Source: Candidatus Sumerlaeota bacterium (GTDB lineage: Bacteria > Sumerlaeota > Sumerlaeia > JADFCT01). From it: a stretch of 7,376 nucleotides of DNA. The stretch covers positions 1-7,376 of the forward strand of contig JAPLSP010000097.1 in the NCBI GenBank assembly GCA_026398575.1, given 5' to 3'. The stretch's first letter is position 1; each line of letters begins with the position of its first letter. The notes beneath the pieces are model-generated. The model ran no database searches. It had not been told where the DNA came from and worked only from the letters and a program-made list of their open reading frames with translations. Below, piece by piece: positions 1 through 5,594 of the stretch. The position numbers and the translations under genes are program-made.

Positions 1-2
1 AT

Positions 3-435
3 GGATTTTCGACCTTCAAATGCTTGGAAATTGTGCTCTATCATAAGCTTGGCAAACTACCGGAACCGAAATTGACCCACAGATTCTTTTAAGGAACCAA
101 ATATTAAATATGCACCGATTAAATATAGCCTCGAGAAATGCTTAATTGAGTTCATTCAATATCTCTATAAGTCAGGCAAACCATTCGAAATTCTAAGAGA
201 TGATAAAAAAGATCGCTTTTCAGGCTCTGTTTATTGCAATAATTCAAAGCTTAAATATAGTCCTTGGAGACTACTTGAGCATGGAAGTGAACCGGGAAGC
301 AGAAGATTAAGCGAAAGAGGCATCAAATTTGCCGAAGGCAAATTGGCTGTGCCTGAATCGATACAGAGAGACAGCACGGGTAAAGATTATGAACCTGTCC
401 CTGGCTGCAAAATGATTACCTTGGACACCAAATAG
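3..435 (+). pseudogene. Left-edge gene remnant, frameshifted, unknown function
   Basis: I do not recognise a named family. One frame is open from the left edge and stops at TAA 90-92 (it reads ...LGKLPEPKLTHRFF). A second frame is open from 76 to a TAG at 433-435 (KEPNIKYAPIKYSLEKCLIEF...). Removing one T from the run at 87-90 joins them as ...HRFFKEPNIKY..., giving more than 140 codons of plausible protein. The second frame has no ATG, GTG or TTG before about 346, so it is unlikely to be a gene on its own. Its later part (KLKYSPWRLLEHG, then RLSERGIKFAEGKLAVPESI) faintly recalls winged-helix-like hypothetical proteins with a 'W-LT-x-G-x-x-F-x-x-G-x-x-x-VP' ending; that is from memory and weak. 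The DNA is AT-rich compared with genes after 1288. It could be a decayed gene, a sequencing indel in a real gene, or chance. Confidence 0.42.
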
Positions 436-622
436 AGAAGAATGCCCCATGATTGGCAAGACGGCGACGGGGCCTAATCTTTGAGGATCAAAACACGAAG
501 CCGCCAAGATTATGACGATGAAATCGAGAAGTCATAGGCTTAGAAGCATTAGCCATAAATCTGAAAGTGAAGAAAGTCTATTTTCTCCATAGGCAGTTTG
601 CCCGAATTGAGTGAAATAGTAC
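436..622. other. Gene-free AT-rich stretch before abiEi
   Basis: I find no open frame with a convincing start or protein-like composition, no tRNA-like fold and no tandem repeat here. It separates the remnant ending at 435 from the promoter of the antitoxin gene and shares the AT-rich composition of the first 1.29 kb. It may be eroded accessory DNA. Confidence 0.5.
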
Positions 623-652
623 TTGATCTACTGAGCAGCTCATTTTCATAAT
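623..652 (+). promoter_or_regulatory. Putative sigma70-type promoter of abiEi-lipB
   Basis: TTGATC (623-628) is separated by 18 bases from CATAAT (647-652). The -35 matches the consensus at TTGA and the -10 matches at five of six positions. The expected start point, near 658-660, falls within the left arm of the inverted repeat at 653-680. That is the geometry expected if a bound repressor blocks transcription start. No competing promoter is evident before lipB, so lipB probably depends on it. It is inferred from sequence alone. Confidence 0.5.
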
Positions 653-680
653 CGTCGGCATATAAAAATATATGCCGACG
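653..680. promoter_or_regulatory. Perfect 12-bp inverted repeat, probable AbiEi operator
   Basis: CGTCGGCATATA (653-664) and TATATGCCGACG (669-680) are exact reverse complements separated by AAAA. The repeat abuts the -10 box at 647-652 and ends 14 bases before the ATG at 695. AbiEi antitoxins are known to repress their own operons by binding inverted repeats in the promoter through an N-terminal winged helix and a C-terminal DNA-binding domain, so the placement fits an autoregulatory operator. The transcribed right arm could also form a leader hairpin if transcription began further upstream. The short T-rich stretch after it resembles a weak terminator, but position just ahead of a start codon favours the operator reading. 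Confidence 0.72.
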
Positions 681-694
681 TTTTGTTCTTTGCC

Positions 695-1288
695 ATGAAA
701 TCATTTCCCGACAGCATAAATGAAAAACTCAAATCCTGCGGGATAATGAGAACGAGAGATTTTGAAAGGCTCGGGATCTCCCGTTACTATATTTCGGATC
801 TCTGCGAACAAGGCATTCTCAGGCGTATAGGGCGTGGTCTTTATGAACACACAGACTCAGAGTTGACAGGGAATCATTCTCTGGCCGAAGCCTGCAAGCG
901 AATTCCGCATGGTGTCGTGTGTCTTTATACCGCTTTGCGCTTCCATAATCTAACCACGCAAAATCCGGCTGACATCTGGATTGCGATAGATCGCAAGGCT
1001 AGGCTGCCCAAGGTTCCCTTTCTTCCAATCAGAGTCGTACGCTTTTCTGGGGAAGCGCTGACCGCTGGCATTCAAGCGTCCATTATCGAAGGCGTTCCTG
1101 TGAAGATATATAGCCCAGCCAAAACGGTTGTGGATTGTTTCAAGTACCGCAACAAATACGGGCGCGATGTCGCGATTGAGGCGCTAAAAGATTATCTTTA
1201 TAATCATAAGCCATTCGATGAAATCTGGAAATACGCTAAAATTTGCCGGATGACGAAAGTAATGATGCCCTATTGGGAGGCAATCTAA
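695..1288 (+). CDS. abiEi: AbiEi-family antitoxin / transcriptional repressor (orphan)
   Basis: Antitoxin of type IV AbiE toxin-antitoxin systems, a DNA-binding autorepressor that normally neutralises the nucleotidyltransferase AbiEii. The 197-residue product matches the usual full length. Residues 1-60 form a winged helix (TRDFERLGISRYYISDL, then ILRRIGRGLYEH, the typical wing). The C-terminal domain has HSLAEACKRIPHGVVCLYTALRFH (61-84), VVRFSGEALTAGI, EGVPVKIYSPAKTVVDCFKYRNKYG (132-156) and a regular ending, KICRMTKVMMPYWEAI. The ATG at 695 is chosen because the protein then begins just before the winged helix; a TTG at 683 in frame would add only four residues. No clear Shine-Dalgarno precedes either start, which is odd and may reflect the operator occupying that space. 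The expected partner toxin is absent: lipB begins in the stop codon. The gene is more AT-rich than lipB, consistent with horizontal acquisition. Confidence 0.88.
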   Translation: MKSFPDSINEKLKSCGIMRTRDFERLGISRYYISDLCEQGILRRIGRGLYEHTDSELTGNHSLAEACKRIPHGVVCLYTALRFHNLTTQNPADIWIAIDRKARLPKVPFLPIRVVRFSGEALTAGIQASIIEGVPVKIYSPAKTVVDCFKYRNKYGRDVAIEALKDYLYNHKPFDEIWKYAKICRMTKVMMPYWEAI

Positions 1289-2022
1289 TGGCCGATGACC
1301 CAAGCCCGATTGTCCCCCAGCTTGTCATCCAAGACCTTGGGCGCCGGCCCTATAAGGAAACGCTTGCGCTTCAGCAACGCTTGGTTCAGGAATTGCAGAA
1401 AGCGAAATCGGAACCTGGAACTGAAGACTCGGAACTCGGAACTAGGAACTCGGAACTTATCGCGCATGCGCGCGCGTATCTGCTGCTTGTCGAACATGAT
1501 CCTTCGGTTATCACTTTCGGGCGGCGCGGGCCGACCCAAAACCTCCTAGCCACACGAGAGAGGCTGGAATCGCTGGGGATTGAGTTGCATGAGGCTACGC
1601 GCGGCGGCGACGTGACGTGGCATGGGCCGGGGCAATTGGTGGCTTATCCCATCCTGCGGATTGATTCGCGCGGACGCTCGGTTCATGGCTACGTGCGCGA
1701 TCTCGAAGAGAGCGTCATCCGGCTGCTTGCGGAATATGAAATTGTTGGCGTCCGGCGCGCCGGGATGACGGGTGTCTGGGTTGGCGATGAAAAAATATGC
1801 GCCATTGGTGTGGCCGTCAGCCGGTGGGTGACCTACCATGGGCTTGCGCTCAACGTCGCGCCCGATTTATCCGCTTATGAGCTGATCATCCCATGCGGGA
1901 TTCGCGACTATGGCGTCACCAGCCTTGCGCGCCTTCTGGGGCAGATTCCTGAAATGGCTGAAGTTAAGGAGCGCTTCTGCCGTTGTTTTGCGGGGGTGTT
2001 TGGGTTTGGGGCGGCAAAATAA
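1288..2022 (+). CDS. lipB: Octanoyl-[acyl-carrier-protein]:protein N-octanoyltransferase LipB
   Basis: LipB transfers the octanoyl group from octanoyl-ACP to the lipoyl domains of 2-oxoacid dehydrogenases and glycine cleavage H protein in the cytoplasm; LipA then inserts sulfur. The 244-residue protein has the family signature RGGDVTWHGPGQLVAYPIL (105-123), the active-site lysine in EKICAIGV (K169) and the acyl-accepting cysteine in IIPCGI (C203), with HGLALNV (184-190) between them. It appears catalytically complete. The start at 1288 is chosen because GGGAGG (1275-1280) lies seven bases upstream; the A of ATG is the last base of the abiEi TAA, so translation is probably coupled. An in-frame ATG at 1243 would lie inside abiEi and lacks support. 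Residues about 41-57 (SEPGTEDSELGTRNSEL) are encoded by a 7-bp tandem repeat and look like an insertion before the strand ARAYLLLVEHDPSVITFGRRG. Confidence 0.94.
   Translation: MADDPSPIVPQLVIQDLGRRPYKETLALQQRLVQELQKAKSEPGTEDSELGTRNSELIAHARAYLLLVEHDPSVITFGRRGPTQNLLATRERLESLGIELHEATRGGDVTWHGPGQLVAYPILRIDSRGRSVHGYVRDLEESVIRLLAEYEIVGVRRAGMTGVWVGDEKICAIGVAVSRWVTYHGLALNVAPDLSAYELIIPCGIRDYGVTSLARLLGQIPEMAEVKERFCRCFAGVFGFGAAK
1409..1457 (+). repeat. Degenerate 7-bp tandem repeat (CGGAACT x 7) inside lipB
   Basis: Seven consecutive 7-base units: CGGAACC, TGGAACT, GAAGACT, CGGAACT, CGGAACT, AGGAACT, CGGAACT. Three units are exact and the others differ at one to three positions. Seven bases is not a multiple of three, so gain or loss of one unit would shift the lipB frame, while three units (21 bases) keep it. 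At protein level this gives a seven-residue period (SELGTRN/SEL). Flanking lipB sequence aligns well with the family on either side, so this is most simply a repeat that expanded or inserted in a tolerant surface loop. Confidence 0.88.
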
Positions 2023-2097
2023 TCCTCTTTTCTCAAGGCATACGAATTGCCTATCTAGCGCTTGCGATGGGGCGCAGTGCAATTCTTTCCCATCTCA

Positions 2098-2123
2098 TCA
2101 AAAAGCGCGTGGAATCCTGATAG
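2098..2123 (+). promoter_or_regulatory. Weak candidate sigma28 (FliA) promoter of flagellin
   Basis: TCAA (2098-2101), 14 bases, then CCTGATAG (2116-2123) resembles the flagellar sigma28 pattern TAAA-N15-GCCGATAA. The -10 keeps the GATA core and one C; the -35 matches three of four. It would give a leader of about 70 bases. A sigma54 site with correct GG-GC spacing was not found in this gap. This is the best candidate in the 180-base intergenic region but the match is partial. Confidence 0.3.
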
Positions 2124-2189
2124 ATTTGAGGCAGGCAAACAGGCCAAAAGGTCCGCGCCGCTTTCACAGGATTGACAGTCTCAAGCTCC

Positions 2190-2195
2190 AAGGGG
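2190..2195 (+). promoter_or_regulatory. Ribosome binding site of flagellin
   Basis: AAGGGG sits seven bases before the ATG at 2203. It fixes the flagellin start, which also coincides with the canonical N-terminal helix of the protein. Confidence 0.7.
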
Positions 2196-2202
2196 TCATC
2201 TT

Positions 2203-3633
2203 ATGGGTATCCGGGTCAATTATAACTCCGCCACGCTGACCATCCTCCGCAACCTGGATCAGACGAGCAAGTCGCTGGACAAGTCCATGGCGCGTTTGTC
2301 TTCCGGCGATCGTATCACGGACGCCGGCGACGATCCTGCGGGTTTGGCCGCTTCTCAGTCCATTCGCGGTGAGATTCGCGGGATTCGACAGAACGTCCGG
2401 AACGTGAACGACGGCGTCAGCGTGGCTTCCACGATCGAATCCTCGCTCGCGGATATCACCAACGACCTTCAGCGCATCCGCGAACTTGCGTTGAGTTCCG
2501 GCAGCGTGGCGATGACGGACGAGGAACGCCGGTATAACAACGCCGAGGTCGCGCAGCTGCTGGATGAAATTTCCCGCATCGCCTCCACGACGCAGTTCAA
2601 CGGCCGGTCGCTGCTGGACGGCAGTTACGCCAATGCGCGCATTCAAACCGGCGTGGCTTCGGGACAATATATTTCGCTGACGATTCCGGATATGCGGACG
2701 AACACGCTGGGCGCCATTGCCAAAGTTACGGGCACCCAGGCGGTCTCGACCACCGCCATCGCCGGGACGGGCGATTTGCTCATCAATAACGTCAGCGTTC
2801 CGGCCAGCGTTGCTGACGGCGTCTCGAGCGTGAATGCCTCCGCCAGCGCCATCGCCAAAGCCAAGGCGATCAATTCGATCAGCGGCCAGACGGGCGTTAC
2901 CGCCACCGCCGAGAAAAATGTCCTGACCGGCGTGGCGCCGGTCGGCGCCGTCACGCTCAACGGCGTTACAACATCACTGACGATCAATGGCGTGAACCTG
3001 GGAACGGTTGTCGTGTCGGCCAATGACGCGACAGGCAACCTTGTGGCCAGCATCAATGCCGCGACGCAGCGGACCGGCGTCACAGCCAGTCTGGGGCCGG
3101 GCAATGAGCTGATCCTGACGGCGGCGGACGGCCGCAACATAGACATTCAAGGCACGGGCGGCGCTGCGGCGGCGCTGGGACTGACGGGCGGCGCGGCCGG
3201 CGTGACGCAAATGGGGAAAGTCACGCTGTCGTCGAACAAGACGATCGCCGCCGGGGGCACGCTGGGCTTGATCGGATTCACCGGCGGGCAGAGCTCGACC
3301 GCGCCGGATGACGCCTGGGCTATGAGCAATGTAAGCGTGGCGACGGCTGACAGCGCGCAAAAGACCCTCGAATCGGTGGATGCGGCGCTGAAGAGTATTC
3401 TCGAAACGCGCACGCAAGTCGGCGCTCTGCAAAATCGTTTGACCGATACGGTCAACGGCTTGTCGAACATGATCGAAAATCTGACCGCGACGGACTCGCA
3501 CATTCGCGACACGGATTTTGCGCTGGAGGCAGCGCAGATGACGCGCGATCAGATTCTTCAAAATGCCGCCACAGCGATCCTGGCGCAAGCTAATGCATTG
3601 CCGCACAGCGTGCTGGATATGCTTTTGAGATAG
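2203..3633 (+). CDS. fliC: Flagellin
   Basis: Flagellin is exported through the flagellar type III apparatus and polymerises into the filament. The 476-residue protein has both conserved ends. The N-terminal D0/D1 region (1-165) includes NSATLTILRNLDQTSKSLDKSMARLSSGDRI, DDPAGLAASQSIRGEIRGIRQNVRNVNDGVSVA and FNGRSLLDG. The C-terminal D1/D0 region (about 375-476) includes QKTLESVDAALKSI, TRTQVGALQNRL, IRDTDFALEAAQMTRDQIL and ends ILAQANALPHSVLDMLLR. The middle (about 175-365) is Gly/Ala/Thr/Val-rich and has two segments resembling the 'flagellin hook IN' motif, around 188-245 and 250-315 (INGVNLGTVV, NLVASINAATQRTGVTASL, ELILTAADGRNIDI). There is no cysteine, as is usual for flagellins. fliS follows after the repeat-filled gap. 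The symbol is by family; the genome may hold paralogues. Confidence 0.96.
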   Translation: MGIRVNYNSATLTILRNLDQTSKSLDKSMARLSSGDRITDAGDDPAGLAASQSIRGEIRGIRQNVRNVNDGVSVASTIESSLADITNDLQRIRELALSSGSVAMTDEERRYNNAEVAQLLDEISRIASTTQFNGRSLLDGSYANARIQTGVASGQYISLTIPDMRTNTLGAIAKVTGTQAVSTTAIAGTGDLLINNVSVPASVADGVSSVNASASAIAKAKAINSISGQTGVTATAEKNVLTGVAPVGAVTLNGVTTSLTINGVNLGTVVVSANDATGNLVASINAATQRTGVTASLGPGNELILTAADGRNIDIQGTGGAAAALGLTGGAAGVTQMGKVTLSSNKTIAAGGTLGLIGFTGGQSSTAPDDAWAMSNVSVATADSAQKTLESVDAALKSILETRTQVGALQNRLTDTVNGLSNMIENLTATDSHIRDTDFALEAAQMTRDQILQNAATAILAQANALPHSVLDMLLR

Positions 3634-3640
3634 TGGATGG

Positions 3641-3710
3641 ACACGGACCAACACGGACCAACACGGACCAACACGGACCAACACGGACCAACACAGACCA
3701 ACACAGACCG
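3641..3710 (+). repeat. 10-bp tandem repeat, 7 units, between flagellin and fliS
   Basis: Five exact copies of ACACGGACCA (3641-3690) are followed by ACACAGACCA and ACACAGACCG. The array begins seven bases after the flagellin stop. It contains no T on the + strand across 70 bases. The ten-base period is close to one helical turn. All three antisense frames give artificial low-complexity peptides, so I do not treat it as coding. The pure copies at one end and the variant copies at the other fit slippage or unequal-exchange growth of the array. Confidence 0.97.
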
Positions 3711-3714
3711 AAAA

Positions 3715-3746
3715 CCCTGACCCCTGACCCCCGCCCCCTGACCCCT
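3715..3746 (+). repeat. C-rich 7-bp tandem repeat (CCCTGAC)
   Basis: CCCTGAC, CCCTGAC, CCCCGCC, CCCTGAC and a partial CCCT follow the 10-bp array after only four A bases. Taken together, 3641-3746 has 49 C, 17 G, 36 A and 4 T by my count, a strongly C-over-G strand. This is the kind of unstructured C-rich RNA that Rho prefers, lying between a very highly expressed gene and its chaperone gene. The regulatory reading is inference. Confidence 0.85.
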
Positions 3747-3770
3747 AAAATAATATAGGAGACTCATCAC

Positions 3771-4187
3771 ATGAAATTATATGCTTTGCGCCGCTATCAA
3801 CGCACGCTGGTGGATACGGCTGACCGCCGCGCGACTATTATCTATCTTTATGACGCCGCCATTCGCGCCTGCCGTCAGGCTGCCGAAGCCATCGAAGAAG
3901 GCCGGGTCAACGACAAGTGCCGGCATTTGGACCGCGCCTTGATGGGCGTGGTCGAGCTGGCGGGCGCGCTGGATTTCGAAATCGGCGGCGCGCTGGCCAT
4001 TCGCCTGGTGGCCTTGTACGCTTATCTGATCCGCTCGCTCGTGGAATCCAATGCGGACAATGACGCTGGCAAAGCCCTGGGATGTCTGTCGGTCCTGCGC
4101 ACGCTGCGCGACGGCTGGGAGCAAGTGGCGAATATGCGCAATCCTCTGAATGAAGCAGGCGCCGCCCCCAGCTACCTCATGGCTTAG
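3771..4187 (+). CDS. fliS: Flagellar export chaperone FliS
   Basis: FliS binds the C-terminal disordered region of flagellin in the cytoplasm, prevents premature polymerisation and delivers it to the export gate. The 138-residue protein is of normal length and predicted all-helical. Family features are YQRTLVDTADRRATIIYLYDAAIRACRQA (9-37), HLDRALMGVVELAGALDFEIGGALAIRLVALYAYLIRSLVESN (52-94) and the final helix around LRTLRDGWEQV (109-119). AGGAGA at 3757-3762, eight bases before the ATG, supports this start. Its position directly after the flagellin gene is the usual arrangement, but here the two are separated by the 137-base repeat-filled gap, so it may be read through from the flagellin promoter at a reduced level. 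No separate promoter is obvious in the gap. Confidence 0.9.
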   Translation: MKLYALRRYQRTLVDTADRRATIIYLYDAAIRACRQAAEAIEEGRVNDKCRHLDRALMGVVELAGALDFEIGGALAIRLVALYAYLIRSLVESNADNDAGKALGCLSVLRTLRDGWEQVANMRNPLNEAGAAPSYLMA

Positions 4188-4464
4188 GCGATAAACCCTC
4201 ATCTTTTCCGGCGGCATTGACGCAGACGGCCGAATAATCCTGCCCCCCCAGGAAATGAATCAAGCAGCGCCGCAAGGCTCCAGCGCCGCGCGCATTCCAG
4301 AGCGCGGAAAGCATCCGGTAAGAACTTGCGCATCGGAGGATTCATCGAAGGGATGGTTGGATTTTTTTGCGCGCCAGCGGCGTCATCTTGCTTTGGGCGC
4401 AACCGGCTGTCAATGCAATTGGGATTCGTTCCCCGTTGGGCTTTGATTGCATGAAGCAATTCCC
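4188..4464. other. Gap after fliS with no recognisable gene
   Basis: No open frame here has protein-like composition with a supported start. A 6-bp stem (CCGCGC 4286-4291 with GCGCGG 4302-4307) lacks a following T-run, and the T-run near 4361-4367 lacks a preceding stem, so I see no convincing intrinsic terminator for the flagellin-fliS unit. The gap is mixed in composition and may be degenerate sequence. Confidence 0.5.
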
Positions 4465-4493
4465 TTGCTTTCTTTCTCTTCGCGTCCCACAAT
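4465..4493 (+). promoter_or_regulatory. Weak candidate sigma70 promoter of the NfeD-like gene
   Basis: TTGCTT (4465-4470), a 17-base spacer, then CACAAT (4488-4493). The -35 retains TTG and the -10 matches four of six. It would start transcription near 4500, about 37 bases before the ATG at 4537, leaving the Shine-Dalgarno at 4521-4526 in the leader. Support is only the match and the position. Confidence 0.33.
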
Positions 4494-4536
4494 ACCTCTA
4501 TTGAATTGCGAACGCCATTTGAGGGAGAAGGCGCTC

Positions 4537-5184
4537 ATGGATTTTTTCGTTCTTGCGCAAGCAACCAGCTCGACCTTAATCGAGGCGGCCGCCTCTGTCC
4601 CGGCCTCGCCCGCCGGCGGCGTTGACGTAGCCAAAGCCGTCTATCTGTTTTGCATGGTCAGCGGCCTGCTCTGGCTGTTGCTGACGGCGTTTCTGGGGCC
4701 TCTGATCGGCGAATTCGGCGGGCACGACGCGGACGTCTTTCATCTGCAGGGAGACATTCACTTTACGCCGTTGAGCCCTTCGGTCATCTCCATTTTCATG
4801 GGCAGCTTCGGCGCCGGCGGCTTGCTGGCGATGGGACTGGCCAAGATCAGCTCGCTCCAGGCGCTGCCCCTCGCGATGGCGATGGGGCTGGTGGTCGCCG
4901 GATTCATCTATTATTTGATCCGCCATGTGTTCCTCACCGTTCAAGGCGGGATCGAAATGGCCGCCGATGCGCTGATCGGGCTCGAGGCGGAGGTGATCAC
5001 GAGCATTCCGGAGAAGGGCCTGGGACAGATCACGTTTGCCGGTCCGACGGGGCGGCAGACCGTGGCGGCCCGCACGGAAGACAACACACCCGTGCCGCTG
5101 CACAGCGTTGTGGAGATCATGACGTTCTCCAGCTCGCAGGCGGTTGTGCGCCTCAAGCAAGCAGGCCGGGATAAAGCGGCATAG
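4537..5184 (+). CDS. NfeD/YuaF-like membrane protein with C-terminal OB fold
   Basis: NfeD-like proteins sit in the inner membrane with a soluble beta-barrel (OB-type) domain and usually partner flotillin-type membrane-microdomain proteins. The 215-residue product has hydrophobic helices at about 33-56 (AKAVYLFCMVSGLLWLLLTA), 82-102 (SVISIFMGSFGAGGLLAMGL) and 108-134 (QALPLAMAMGLVVAGFIYYLI). A small-beta domain runs from about 145 to 206: ALIGLEAEVITSIPEKGLGQITFAG, then GRQTVAARTEDNTPVPLHSVVEIM, the typical 'G-x-x-G-x-V...P-x-x-G-x-G...A-x-x-x-x-x-x-x-P-x-x-x-x-V-x-V' flow. The ATG at 4537 is chosen because GAGGGA (4521-4526) lies ten bases upstream; an in-frame ATG at 4447 would add thirty unconvincing residues. 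No flotillin gene follows; the next genes are convergent. Confidence 0.78.
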   Translation: MDFFVLAQATSSTLIEAAASVPASPAGGVDVAKAVYLFCMVSGLLWLLLTAFLGPLIGEFGGHDADVFHLQGDIHFTPLSPSVISIFMGSFGAGGLLAMGLAKISSLQALPLAMAMGLVVAGFIYYLIRHVFLTVQGGIEMAADALIGLEAEVITSIPEKGLGQITFAGPTGRQTVAARTEDNTPVPLHSVVEIMTFSSSQAVVRLKQAGRDKAA

Positions 5185-5216
5185 ATAGTCTTAAGAGAAT
5201 TCGGAAGCGCCGCGCA

Positions 5217-5594
5217 TTATTTTGCAGAAGTCGCGCATGCCAGCAAAGTGCGCGCGACCAAGCGATGAGCGACGTTATCCACCATAGCCGCAAACCCTTC
5301 GATGGTTCGCACTCCCAATAAAGTCATATCCCCGCTCTCGGCAAAGACGACTTCATCAATCGTTTCGAAACCTTCGGTCTTGACGATCGCATAGCCAACC
5401 TCCCGCTCAATGCGTTCGTCGGTGGCGGTAATGAATTTGCTTTTTCTTCTGGGCATGATATCCGCTTTGCGCAGCAAATCACCCGGCAGCCATGTTAACT
5501 CGCTTCCCGTATCCACCAGCGCTTTTATCGGCGGAGTGGCCAATTCCTCTTTCTTTGGATTGATGGCTGTCACTGGCAAATGAAACGAGCTCAT
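5217..5594 (-). CDS. Small retropepsin-like aspartic protease (clan AA)
   Basis: A 125-residue single-domain protein of the bacterial retropepsin-like group, expected to act as a homodimer because it carries one catalytic motif. The catalytic aspartate is D28 in ALVDTGSELTWLP (25-37). The second hydrophobic-Gly motif is LLGVRTIEGFAAMVDNVAHRLVA (92-114), the typical 'LLG-x-x-x-L-E-x-x-x-x-x-V-D' element. The region between (FITATDERIEREVGYAIVKTEG...VVFAE) fits the strands and flap of the fold. Family members often end in a short 'PVP-x-L' tail; here it is replaced by RTLLACATSAK. There is no signal peptide or membrane segment, so it is probably cytoplasmic. The ATG overlaps the Nudix stop codon (ATGA), implying translational coupling. 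Substrate is unknown; proteolytic activity of these small proteins is mostly inferred. Confidence 0.8.
   Translation of the reverse strand: MSSFHLPVTAINPKKEELATPPIKALVDTGSELTWLPGDLLRKADIMPRRKSKFITATDERIEREVGYAIVKTEGFETIDEVVFAESGDMTLLGVRTIEGFAAMVDNVAHRLVARTLLACATSAK

Noticed and set aside
653..690. Rho-independent terminator of the upstream remnant
   Set aside because: The stem could fold as RNA and is followed by a broken T-rich stretch, but its position between a -10 box and the abiEi start fits an operator better.
2030..2056. Terminator after lipB (AGGCA...TGCCT hairpin)
   Set aside because: Only a 5-bp stem with a seven-base loop and no following T-run.
2974..3684. A 236-codon - strand frame opposite flagellin
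   Set aside because: Arg-rich shadow frame that runs into the tandem repeat; flagellin on the + strand is unambiguous.
3641..3710. CRISPR array
   Set aside because: The units are 10 bases and directly contiguous, with no spacers.
3558..3770. Antisense open frames through the repeats (SVLVCVGPCWSVLVRVGPCWSV-type peptides)
   Set aside because: The peptide is only the antisense reading of the 10-bp array, lies between two well-supported + strand genes and has no ribosome site or family resemblance.
4310..4375. Possible sigma54 promoters (CCGGTAAGAACTTGCG; TGGTTGGATTTTTTTGCG)
   Set aside because: GG-to-GC spacing is off by one and by two bases respectively; this spacing is nearly invariant in sigma54 promoters.
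4650..5174. A 174-codon + strand frame overlapping the NfeD-like gene
   Set aside because: Arg/Gly-rich composition typical of a shifted frame of a GC-rich gene; the overlapping frame has membrane helices, an OB-like domain and a good ribosome site.
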